From Mesoflavibacter profundi (GTDB lineage: Bacteria > Bacteroidota > Bacteroidia > Flavobacteriales > Flavobacteriaceae): a DNA stretch of 64,000 nucleotides. The DNA lies in the NCBI RefSeq assembly GCF_014764305.1, contig NZ_CP061703.1, forward strand, positions 1,005,501-1,069,500. The letters are read 5' to 3'. This document shows positions 45,849-53,254 of the stretch, piece after piece. Every line of letters begins with the position of its first letter. The stretch's first letter is position 1. The position numbers and the translations under genes were made by a program. The notes under the pieces were generated by a model, which was not told where the DNA came from, made no database searches, and was given only the letters and a program-made list of their open reading frames with translations.

Positions 45849-46355
45849 TTATTCGGTTTTATTTAAAAGCTTTTCTTTGTAAATACTATCTGCTTCTTGT
45901 TTAATTCTTACAACTTGTTTTACATCTGGATTAGGAATGGTTATAGATAACACATAATGTTTTACTTTCCATCCATCATTTGTAAGTTCCATTATTCCAG
46001 ATCCTCTACAAATTTCCATTTGTGTATCTAGCAGCTCGTCAAACCATGCTAAATTTTCAGATTTATTTAAATACACATTTCGTTGTAAAGCTTTAAAAGA
46101 CCATGCTTTTCCTTTTTCAAAATAAGGTTTACAAAATGTTTTAAATTCTTCTAATTGCCAATTTTCGGAAGCATCTGTACCAATAAATACAGCATCTTCT
46201 GTCATTAGATTAAAGTAAGCGTTAAAATCGGCTTTAGATGCAGCGTTATGCCAATCGTCAATTATATTATTTATTTTATGTTTTAAAGTGTCTTGTCCAT
46301 GAACGATTATTAAAAAAAAAGTAAATAAGATTGTTAAATAGTGTTGTGTTTTCAT
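45849..46355 (-). CDS. Secreted NTF2-like (SnoaL/DUF4440-type) protein
   Basis: This 168-aa protein has a signal peptide (about 1-20, ending VHGQ) and one NTF2-like cone-shaped domain. Recognisable are DWHNAASKADFNAYFNLM and EDAVFIGTDASENW, then AWFDELLDTQM and a terminal strand NDGWKVKHYVLSI. Such domains bind small ligands or act as simple enzymes; no catalytic set is assigned. It is 2 bases from the upstream lipoprotein gene on the same strand, so the two are co-transcribed. Confidence 0.82.
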   Translation of the reverse strand: MKTQHYLTILFTFFLIIVHGQDTLKHKINNIIDDWHNAASKADFNAYFNLMTEDAVFIGTDASENWQLEEFKTFCKPYFEKGKAWSFKALQRNVYLNKSENLAWFDELLDTQMEICRGSGIMELTNDGWKVKHYVLSITIPNPDVKQVVRIKQEADSIYKEKLLNKTE

Positions 46356-46357
46356 AA

Positions 46358-46879
46358 CTAATAAGGTCTTTCTATGTTTTGACTATCTTTTTCTACTTTT
46401 TTATTTATTTGAAGATTTAAATTAGAAAAAGCGACAAAAACTTCTTTTACTGCCAGTAACTTCTCTTTTTTGGATATTGCTTGAAGTGCAACAAGTCCTT
46501 TTAACTTTAATAATTGAGTTTTTAAAGCTAATACACGTGCTTGTATAGATTGAGTTTTTATTGGTTCTGGAATTGTGTTTTCTAAATCTTTAATTGCAGA
46601 ATTAAACACTTCTATATCCGCTGTAAAAAAACTAAAATCCGCTTGCTTTAAACTCTCGACAGCATCAGCTATAGTAATATATGGCTGCCAAGATGCCATT
46701 ACTTTATCTGTTTTAATATCTAAACCAATATCTGTAAAATTAATTTGTTTTAAATCTTCTTTTGAAATTGAAGTAGAATCTAATATTTCTGTAGTTATAT
46801 CTTCATTTACTTCCTTATTATTTTTTTTACAACTAACACTTAAAATGCAACAAATTATACAGATACAAATAGTTTTCAT
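46358..46879 (-). CDS. Helical lipoprotein of unknown function
   Basis: This 173-aa protein has a lipoprotein signal (MKTICICIICCILSVSC, Cys17), then a Lys/Asn/Glu linker and a mostly alpha-helical domain, for example ADAVESLKQADFSFFTADIE and VLALKTQLLKLKGLVALQ. The ATG at 46879 is preferred over an upstream TTG. The family is not recognised. It precedes the NTF2-like gene with a 2-base gap. Confidence 0.7.
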   Translation of the reverse strand: MKTICICIICCILSVSCKKNNKEVNEDITTEILDSTSISKEDLKQINFTDIGLDIKTDKVMASWQPYITIADAVESLKQADFSFFTADIEVFNSAIKDLENTIPEPIKTQSIQARVLALKTQLLKLKGLVALQAISKKEKLLAVKEVFVAFSNLNLQINKKVEKDSQNIERPY

Positions 46880-47034
46880 AAACAAATAATTATTATCAAA
46901 ACAAATATAACTGATACTAATTGTAATTCTTAATTATTAACTAATCTTTTGTTGTAATTTTTAGCATTTTTTTATTGAAATATCTTTAAAAATGTTCTTA
47001 TTTTTGAACAAAAATTTGCATAATTCATTACTAA

Positions 47035-47988
47035 ATGAGTGAAAAAATATTAATTATAGGAGCTTGTGGACAAATTGGATCTGAGTTAACCTATAAACTT
47101 AGAGAAATATACGGCAACCAAAATGTTATTGCTAGTGATATAAATTACAATAATCTTGAATTAGTTAACTCTGGTACTTTTGAGATTATAGATGCTATGG
47201 ATTATGCTTCACTTAAAATATGCTGTGAAAAACATAATATAGATACCATTTATCTTATGGCTGCAATACTAAGTGCAACCGGAGAAAAATACCCAATGAA
47301 AGCATGGGATTTAAATATGCAATCCTTATTTCATGTTCTAAATTTAGCAAAAGCTAAAGCAGTTAAAAAAATCTTTTGGCCTTCTAGTATTGCTGTATTT
47401 GGACCTACAACACCTAAACAAGATACGCCACAACGTACAGTTATGGAGCCAACTACTGTTTATGGTATTACTAAACAAGTTGGAGAACGATGGTGCGAAT
47501 ATTACCACGAAAAATACGATGTAGATGTTAGAAGCTTAAGATATCCAGGATTAATTAGTTGGAAAACCTTACCTGGTGGAGGAACTACAGATTATGCTGT
47601 AGAAATTTACCATGAAGCTTTAAAAACTAACAGTTACGAGTGTTTTTTATCTGAAGACACAGAACTACCAATGATGTATATGGATGATGCGATAGATGCT
47701 ACAATTAAATTAATGACCGCAAATCCAGAACAAGTAAAAATAAGATCTTCTTACAATCTATCTGGAATTAGTTTTACACCAAAACAAATTGCTAATTCTA
47801 TAAGAAAACAACTACCAGAATTTAAAATAACTTACAAACCAGATTTTAGACAAAATATAGCAAACTCTTGGCCTAGTAGTATAAATGATTCTAATGCAAG
47901 AAAAGACTGGAATTGGAAACACAACTTTGATTTAGATAATATCACAAATCAAATGCTTAGCAATCTTAAATCTAAAAGAACTGATTAA
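47035..47988 (+). CDS. NAD-dependent epimerase/dehydratase-like SDR, probable L-threonine 3-dehydrogenase
   Basis: This 317-aa extended short-chain dehydrogenase has the NAD-binding motif GACGQIGSE (about 9-17) and the catalytic YGITK (Tyr-x3-Lys). Segments SLRYPGLISWKTLPGGGTTDYA and LPMMYMDDAIDATIKLM are characteristic of the epimerase-like threonine dehydrogenases. That enzyme oxidises L-threonine to 2-amino-3-ketobutyrate. UDP-sugar epimerase activity is the alternative. It lies 151 bases upstream of the fructan genes and is probably not part of that locus. Confidence 0.82.
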   Translation: MSEKILIIGACGQIGSELTYKLREIYGNQNVIASDINYNNLELVNSGTFEIIDAMDYASLKICCEKHNIDTIYLMAAILSATGEKYPMKAWDLNMQSLFHVLNLAKAKAVKKIFWPSSIAVFGPTTPKQDTPQRTVMEPTTVYGITKQVGERWCEYYHEKYDVDVRSLRYPGLISWKTLPGGGTTDYAVEIYHEALKTNSYECFLSEDTELPMMYMDDAIDATIKLMTANPEQVKIRSSYNLSGISFTPKQIANSIRKQLPEFKITYKPDFRQNIANSWPSSINDSNARKDWNWKHNFDLDNITNQMLSNLKSKRTD

Positions 47989-48040
47989 CAGTGTTTTATT
48001 TCTGTTTTTAAAGAAAATTTATAATTCTGCACTAAAATTT

Positions 48041-48056
48041 ACTAAAACGTTTTCGT
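48041..48056 (+). promoter_or_regulatory. Candidate LacI-family operator before the MFS gene
   Basis: ACTAAAACGTTTTCGT is a 16-base CG-centred palindrome with one mismatched pair; its core AAAACGTTTT is perfect. It shares AACGTTTTCGT with the site before the second susC. It lies 83 bases upstream of the MFS start. Confidence 0.65.
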
Positions 48057-48074
48057 GTTTAAATAACCAAGTTT

Positions 48075-48088
48075 AAACTACGTAGTTT
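48075..48088 (+). promoter_or_regulatory. Second perfect palindrome before the MFS gene
   Basis: AAACTACGTAGTTT is a perfect 14-base CG-centred palindrome, 51 bases upstream of the MFS ATG. Its sequence differs from the AACGTTTTCGT sites, so it may be bound by another regulator or be a second, divergent LacI site. Confidence 0.35.
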
Positions 48089-48139
48089 GTTTAATTGAGA
48101 GCTATTCAATTAATTTAGCCTTAACTAAACAAACTAACT

Positions 48140-49489
48140 ATGAAAAGTAAAACAACCTTTTGGTCGTTAACTGTTGCTATTGCTGGATTTTTATTTGGCT
48201 TTGATACAGTTGTAATCTCTGGAGCAAACGAACCAATCAAAGCACTTTGGAATACCTCTCCTTTATTTCACGGGACATTTATTATGTCTATGGCGTTATG
48301 GGGAACAGTAATTGGCGCTTTACTTGGCGGTATTCCTGCAGATAAATTTGGTAGAAAGAAAACATTATTCTGGATTGGAATTTTATTTCTAGTTTCTGCT
48401 TTAGGATCTGCGTTTGCAGTAGACAAATACTCATTTTCATTTTTTAGGTTTATAGGCGGAATTGGCGTTGGAGCATCGTCTGTAGTTGCACCTATGTATA
48501 TTTCAGAAATTTCAAGTGCTAAAAACAGAGGTAAACTAGTTGCTTTATACCAGTTTAATATTGTCTTTGGAATACTAATCGCCTATTTTTCAAACTTATG
48601 GCTACAAGGTTTTGATGGAGCAAATGATTGGCGATGGATGTTAGGTGTAGAAGCAATTCCTGCTTTAATTTATTGTGTTATGATTTTAGGCGTACCTCGA
48701 AGTCCGCGTTGGCTTACAATAACAGCTAATAATCACGAAGAAGCTTTAAAAATCCTTAAAATAACTCACGATAATAACGAAGCAGAAACCAAACTAGATG
48801 AAATAAAAAAAGAAATAAACACAACGGAAAAAAACACAACTAGTGTCTTTAAGAAAAAATATAACTTTCCTTTATTACTAGCGTTTCTTGTTGCCTTTTT
48901 TAATCAATTATCTGGCATAAACTTTCTTCTATATTATGCACCAGAAATTTTTGGTAGAGCAGGCATAGAAAACCCATTTTTAGCATCAGTCTATGTTGGT
49001 GTAGCCAATCTAATTTTTACAATATTAGGCATGTCCTTAATTGATAAATTTGGCCGAAAACAACTATTAATAATAGGATCTATAGGTTATATAATTAGTC
49101 TATCTGTAGTAGCTTGGGCTTTTAAAGTTAGTGCAGATGCTGTAATCCTACTTACATTTATTATTTTATTTGTGGTTTCTCATGCAATTGGTCAAGGTGC
49201 AATAATTTGGGTGTTTATTTCAGAAATTTTCCCTAATAAAGTAAGAGCTATGGGAAACTCCTTTGGATGTGGCACACATTGGGTTTTCGCAGCAATAATA
49301 ACATTAATCACACCTGTATTTTTAGATAAAAATGAAGGCATCTTTAACGATAATCCTTGGCCAATATTTGCATTTTTTGCCTTTATGATGGTATTACAAC
49401 TTGCATTTGCATTGTTTATAATGCCTGAAACTAAAGGAATCTCTCTTGAAGATTTAAGTAAAAAACTTGTCAAAGATGAAACTAATTAA
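48140..49489 (+). CDS. Sugar porter, MFS family (probable fructose importer)
   Basis: This 449-aa inner-membrane protein has 12 predicted helices and sugar-porter signatures. These are GFLFGFDTVVISGA at the N-terminus, DKFGRKKTLFW after helix 2, VPRSPRWL, NQLSGINFLLYYAPEIF in helix 7 and MPETKGISLEDL at the end. GH32 and fructokinase genes directly downstream make fructose the likely substrate. The GH32 ATG lies inside its last codons (14-base overlap), so expression is coupled. Confidence 0.92.
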   Translation: MKSKTTFWSLTVAIAGFLFGFDTVVISGANEPIKALWNTSPLFHGTFIMSMALWGTVIGALLGGIPADKFGRKKTLFWIGILFLVSALGSAFAVDKYSFSFFRFIGGIGVGASSVVAPMYISEISSAKNRGKLVALYQFNIVFGILIAYFSNLWLQGFDGANDWRWMLGVEAIPALIYCVMILGVPRSPRWLTITANNHEEALKILKITHDNNEAETKLDEIKKEINTTEKNTTSVFKKKYNFPLLLAFLVAFFNQLSGINFLLYYAPEIFGRAGIENPFLASVYVGVANLIFTILGMSLIDKFGRKQLLIIGSIGYIISLSVVAWAFKVSADAVILLTFIILFVVSHAIGQGAIIWVFISEIFPNKVRAMGNSFGCGTHWVFAAIITLITPVFLDKNEGIFNDNPWPIFAFFAFMMVLQLAFALFIMPETKGISLEDLSKKLVKDETN

Positions 49490-51062
49490 ATCGCTTCTTT
49501 TTTTATCATTAATAATCATGTCTTGTAAAGAACAAACTAATACTAAAGAATACCAAGTTATGTCTTTTAACGAAGAACAATTATATAGACCAAATTTTCA
49601 TTTTACACCACAAAATAACTGGATGAACGATCCTAACGGAATGTTTTATTTAGATGGCGAATATCATTTATTTTTTCAATACTATCCTGAAGATAACATT
49701 TGGGGACCAATGCATTGGGGACACGCAATTAGCAACGATTTAATTACTTGGGAAGAGTTACCAATTGCGCTTTACCCAGATGATTTAGGGTATATTTTTT
49801 CTGGAAGTGCAGTTGTAGATATTAATAATACAAGCGGATTTGGTAAAGATGGCAAAACTCCAATAATCGCGATGTTTACTTACCACGATGCTATCGCAGA
49901 AAAAAAAGGCAAAATAGATTACCAAACTCAAGGTATTGCTTATTCTTTAGACAAAGGAAGAACTTGGACAAAATATAGTGGTAATCCTGTATTACCTAAT
50001 CCGGGAATAAAAGATTTTAGAGACCCAAAAATATATTGGGACCAAGATCACAACCAATGGTTAATGACGTTAGCAACCTACGAGAAAACATTTTTTTACA
50101 GTTCTAAAGACCTAAAAAAATGGGATTTACTATCAGATTTTGGTGAGTTTTTAGGTAATCATGATGGTGTTTGGGAATGCCCAGATTTTTTCCCTATTAC
50201 TATTAACGGTACAGATACAAAAAAATGGGTTTTACTTCAAAGTATAAATCCTGGTCATATAAATGGCGGATCTGGAACACAATATTTTGTAGGAGATTTT
50301 GATGGAAAAACTTTTAAATTAGATACTATTTTTCAAAATCAACTAGAAAAAAAAGAAGCAATATGGTTAGATTTTGGTAGAGATAATTACGCTGGTGTAA
50401 CTTGGTCAAATATACCTAAAGAAGATGGAAGAAAACTATTTATTGGTTGGATGTCTAATTGGGAATACGCGCAACAAGTCCCTACTAAAAAATGGCGAAG
50501 CGCTATGACAACAGCTAGAACTTTAGAACTAGAATTAATAAATAACCAATACTTTTTAACGTCTAAACCTGTTAAAGAATTAAACACATATCTAAATAAA
50601 ATATCTACTACAAAAGACGTCAAATTAATAGGTAACAAAAACATTATAAATAATAATAGTGACCTATTAAATAAAGCGTCTGTGTATTTAAAAATTTCAG
50701 ATTTAAAGGAAGATGTTTACACCCTAAAATTATCTAACTCTAAAAATGAAGTGGTAGAATTTGGATTAAACAACATAAACAATAACGTTTTTATTGACAG
50801 GTCTAAATCTGGTGATTTAAGCTTTTCTAATAAATTTGCAAATAGTGTTTCTAAAGCGACGTTAGATGAAACATTGACTGAAATTGATATTCACATCTTG
50901 ATTGATAAAACTTCGGTTGAAATATTTTACAATAATGGTACTACAGTTATGACAGAAATATTTTTCCCTTCAATACCTTTTGAAAATTTAGATTTATATA
51001 CAAAAAACAAGTCTACTTCAATTATAAAAACATTAGAAATAAGCCAAATAAACTCAAAATAA
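49476..51062 (+). CDS. GH32 beta-fructosidase lipoprotein (levanase/inulinase type)
   Basis: This 528-aa protein has a lipoprotein signal (lipobox IMSC, Cys18); the ATG at 49476 is used, as an upstream TTG adds only three residues. The five-bladed propeller has NWMNDPNG with nucleophile Asp52, FRDPK with Asp183 and WECPDF with acid/base Glu234. A C-terminal beta-sandwich follows (about 380-528; IDKTSVEIFYNNGTTVMTE). It should release fructose from levan, inulin or sucrose-like fructans in the periplasm or at the surface. Endo or exo mode cannot be decided here. Confidence 0.93.
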   Translation: MKLIKSLLFLSLIIMSCKEQTNTKEYQVMSFNEEQLYRPNFHFTPQNNWMNDPNGMFYLDGEYHLFFQYYPEDNIWGPMHWGHAISNDLITWEELPIALYPDDLGYIFSGSAVVDINNTSGFGKDGKTPIIAMFTYHDAIAEKKGKIDYQTQGIAYSLDKGRTWTKYSGNPVLPNPGIKDFRDPKIYWDQDHNQWLMTLATYEKTFFYSSKDLKKWDLLSDFGEFLGNHDGVWECPDFFPITINGTDTKKWVLLQSINPGHINGGSGTQYFVGDFDGKTFKLDTIFQNQLEKKEAIWLDFGRDNYAGVTWSNIPKEDGRKLFIGWMSNWEYAQQVPTKKWRSAMTTARTLELELINNQYFLTSKPVKELNTYLNKISTTKDVKLIGNKNIINNNSDLLNKASVYLKISDLKEDVYTLKLSNSKNEVVEFGLNNINNNVFIDRSKSGDLSFSNKFANSVSKATLDETLTEIDIHILIDKTSVEIFYNNGTTVMTEIFFPSIPFENLDLYTKNKSTSIIKTLEISQINSK

Positions 51063-51064
51063 AT

Positions 51065-51943
51065 ATGAAAACCTTTACTTGTTTTGGCGAAGTCCTTTGG
51101 GATGTATTTCCTGATCACCAAATTATTGGTGGCGCACCATTAAATGTTGCATTAAGATTAAAATCTTTCACAAAAAATGTTTCAATTATTAGTGCAATTG
51201 GTAATGATAATTTGGGCGAGCAATTATTAACCTACTTAGATAGTAATGATTTAACCTCAAAATATATACAAACAAACAATAATTATCCAACAGGACAAGT
51301 TTTGGTGACTCTTGATCAAAATGGATCTGCAAGTTACGATATTAAAAATCCGTCTGTATGGGATTTTATATCTACTAACCAAAGTAATATTGACTTAGTA
51401 AAAACTAGTGATGTATTTATATATGGTAGTTTGGTCTGTCGTAATTCCACTTCAAAAAACACATTATTTACTTTGTTAGAACATGCAAAATTTAAGGTTT
51501 TTGATGTTAATTTAAGAGCGCCTTATTATGAATTTGAAACACTTTTTAAATTAATGGATTTTGCAGATTTTATTAAGTTTAATGATGAAGAATTAGAACT
51601 AATCTCAAAAGAAATAAATACAGGCTTTTCAACTATAGAAGATAATATGAAAGCCATTTCTAATACATTTAATGCTTCTCATGTTTGTGTAACAAAAGGA
51701 GATAAAGGCGCTATATTATTAGTAAATGGTAAATTTTATGAAAGCAAAGGATATAAAGTAAAGGTAAAAGATACGGTTGGTGCTGGCGACTCATTTCTTG
51801 CTACACTAATTTATCAAATACAAAGCTTTGGTAATTATGAAAAAGCTATAGATTATGCCTGCGCAATTGGTGCGTTAGTAGCAGGATCTAATGGCGCAAA
51901 TCCTAAATTAAATCAAGAAGAAATAAATAACTTAATGCTTTAA
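51065..51943 (+). CDS. Fructokinase, PfkB family
   Basis: This 292-aa cytoplasmic sugar kinase has the N-terminal FGEVLWDVFPDHQIIGGAPL substrate-binding region and the C-terminal signature DTVGAGDSF with catalytic base Asp242. It should phosphorylate imported fructose to fructose-6-phosphate. It starts 2 bases after the GH32 gene. Its 3' end overlaps the convergent lacI-like gene by 12 bases, so no terminator lies between them. Confidence 0.92.
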   Translation: MKTFTCFGEVLWDVFPDHQIIGGAPLNVALRLKSFTKNVSIISAIGNDNLGEQLLTYLDSNDLTSKYIQTNNNYPTGQVLVTLDQNGSASYDIKNPSVWDFISTNQSNIDLVKTSDVFIYGSLVCRNSTSKNTLFTLLEHAKFKVFDVNLRAPYYEFETLFKLMDFADFIKFNDEELELISKEINTGFSTIEDNMKAISNTFNASHVCVTKGDKGAILLVNGKFYESKGYKVKVKDTVGAGDSFLATLIYQIQSFGNYEKAIDYACAIGALVAGSNGANPKLNQEEINNLML

Positions 51944-52957
51944 AGTAGAGTCTCTAATAATTACTTTTGTTGGTATTTCGACAGTTTCGTAGATAACATT
52001 CCTGTTATTTTTGTGATCATCAATTTCTTCTAAAAGCATCTTAAAAGCTGCTTCTCCCATTTCATAACCTGGTTGATTTACAGTAGACAATCTTGGTGTT
52101 GTAATTTTTGTTAAAAACCAATTACTAAAACCTATAATCGAAATATCTTCAGGTATGCTTAACCCTAATTCTTGAAGTCTAACTAATGCGCCTGTTGCTA
52201 ATAAATCTGTCATAGCAAAAACACCGTCTATATCTTTGTGATTTCTATAAATATCTTCTGCAATCTCTTTACCATCTTTAAAAGACAAGTTTTTAGTTTC
52301 AAAAACTAAATTATTATCAAACTCAATATTAAAATGTTTAAGAGCTCTTTTATACCCTTTAAATCTGTCAATTGTAGTTTGTGGTTTTAATGGTCCTCTT
52401 ATATGAGCTACTTTTTTACAACCACTTTCAATAAGGTGTTTAGTGGCATCAAAAGCAGCTTTTTCGTCATCTATTACTATTTTATGACAATTAATTAGTT
52501 TAGATATTTTATCATATAAAACAACTGGTACGCCACTATCTTTTATATGTTTAACATGTTTGTGATCTACGGTATTATCTGCTAAAGAAATTAAAATTCC
52601 GTCTACATTTTTGTTAAGTAATAATTCTATTTGTTTTTTTTCAACCTCATATTTCTCATCAGATTGTAAGGTAATTACTAAATAACCTTCTTTTTCTGCA
52701 GCTTTTACAACACCTAAAATAATATTAGCAAAAAAATGATGTACGATTTCTGGAATAATTAAGCCTATAATTTTAGACTCTTGGTTTCTTAAACTTTGTG
52801 CATAAGAATTTGGCGTGTAGTTAAGTTTTTCTGCCAATTCCTTCACCTTCTTTTTAGTTGCAAAACTTATGTCTGGATAATCTTTTAAAGCTTTAGAAAC
52901 TGTTGCTACCGATAAGCCTAATGTAGCAGCAATTTTACTTAATGTAGGTTTAGACAT
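51932..52957 (-). CDS. LacI-family transcriptional regulator
   Basis: This 341-aa protein has an N-terminal LacI helix-turn-helix (LSKIAATLGLSVATVSKAL, about 5-23) with a hinge helix (about 47-55). A periplasmic-binding-protein-like effector domain follows (60-340; IIGLIIPEIVHHFFANIILG, DGVFAMTDLLATGA, TTPRLSTVNQPGYEMGEAAF). It is divergent from the susC gene by 297 bases and convergent with the fructokinase gene. It probably senses fructose or a phosphorylated derivative and binds the two CG-centred palindromes. Confidence 0.94.
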   Translation of the reverse strand: MSKPTLSKIAATLGLSVATVSKALKDYPDISFATKKKVKELAEKLNYTPNSYAQSLRNQESKIIGLIIPEIVHHFFANIILGVVKAAEKEGYLVITLQSDEKYEVEKKQIELLLNKNVDGILISLADNTVDHKHVKHIKDSGVPVVLYDKISKLINCHKIVIDDEKAAFDATKHLIESGCKKVAHIRGPLKPQTTIDRFKGYKRALKHFNIEFDNNLVFETKNLSFKDGKEIAEDIYRNHKDIDGVFAMTDLLATGALVRLQELGLSIPEDISIIGFSNWFLTKITTPRLSTVNQPGYEMGEAAFKMLLEEIDDHKNNRNVIYETVEIPTKVIIRDSTLKH

Positions 52958-53101
52958 TTATTTTAAGAAAAATTTAAAGTTTAACATATTAGCAATATAT
53001 CAATAAAATAATACTAATTCGCAATAAATTTCATTAAATATTTATGCAAATCAAACTTTTAAAGCCTTATAAATACTGAAATGACAACACCGAAAACTTT
53101 T

Positions 53102-53115
53102 CGATAACGTTTTCG
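53102..53115 (+). promoter_or_regulatory. Candidate LacI-family operator before susC (PUL B)
   Basis: CGATAACGTTTTCG is a CG-centred 14-base palindrome with one mismatched pair and shares AACGTTTTCGT with the site before the MFS gene. A weak -7-like TATCTTTT is at 53144-53151, so the site would lie near -47. The rest of the 297-base gap (52958-53254) is AT-rich and shows nothing further except a small 7-bp inverted repeat (53227-53241) close to the susC start. Confidence 0.65.
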
Positions 53116-53254
53116 TTAAAAAAAAGAGGTGTTTTTTTGAGAATATCTTTTTTTAATGCCGAAAAAAAATAAAATTCGTAAATTGATTAACATTAAATTA
53201 ACAATAATGTTTATCTTAATTAAAAGAATTAGTAACTAATTAACTAAATCAAAT

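Noticed and set aside
52958-53254. Possible small RNA or hidden gene in the longest gap
   Set aside because: Only AT-rich leader sequence, one operator and a small inverted repeat are visible; no hairpin-T tract or coding frame.
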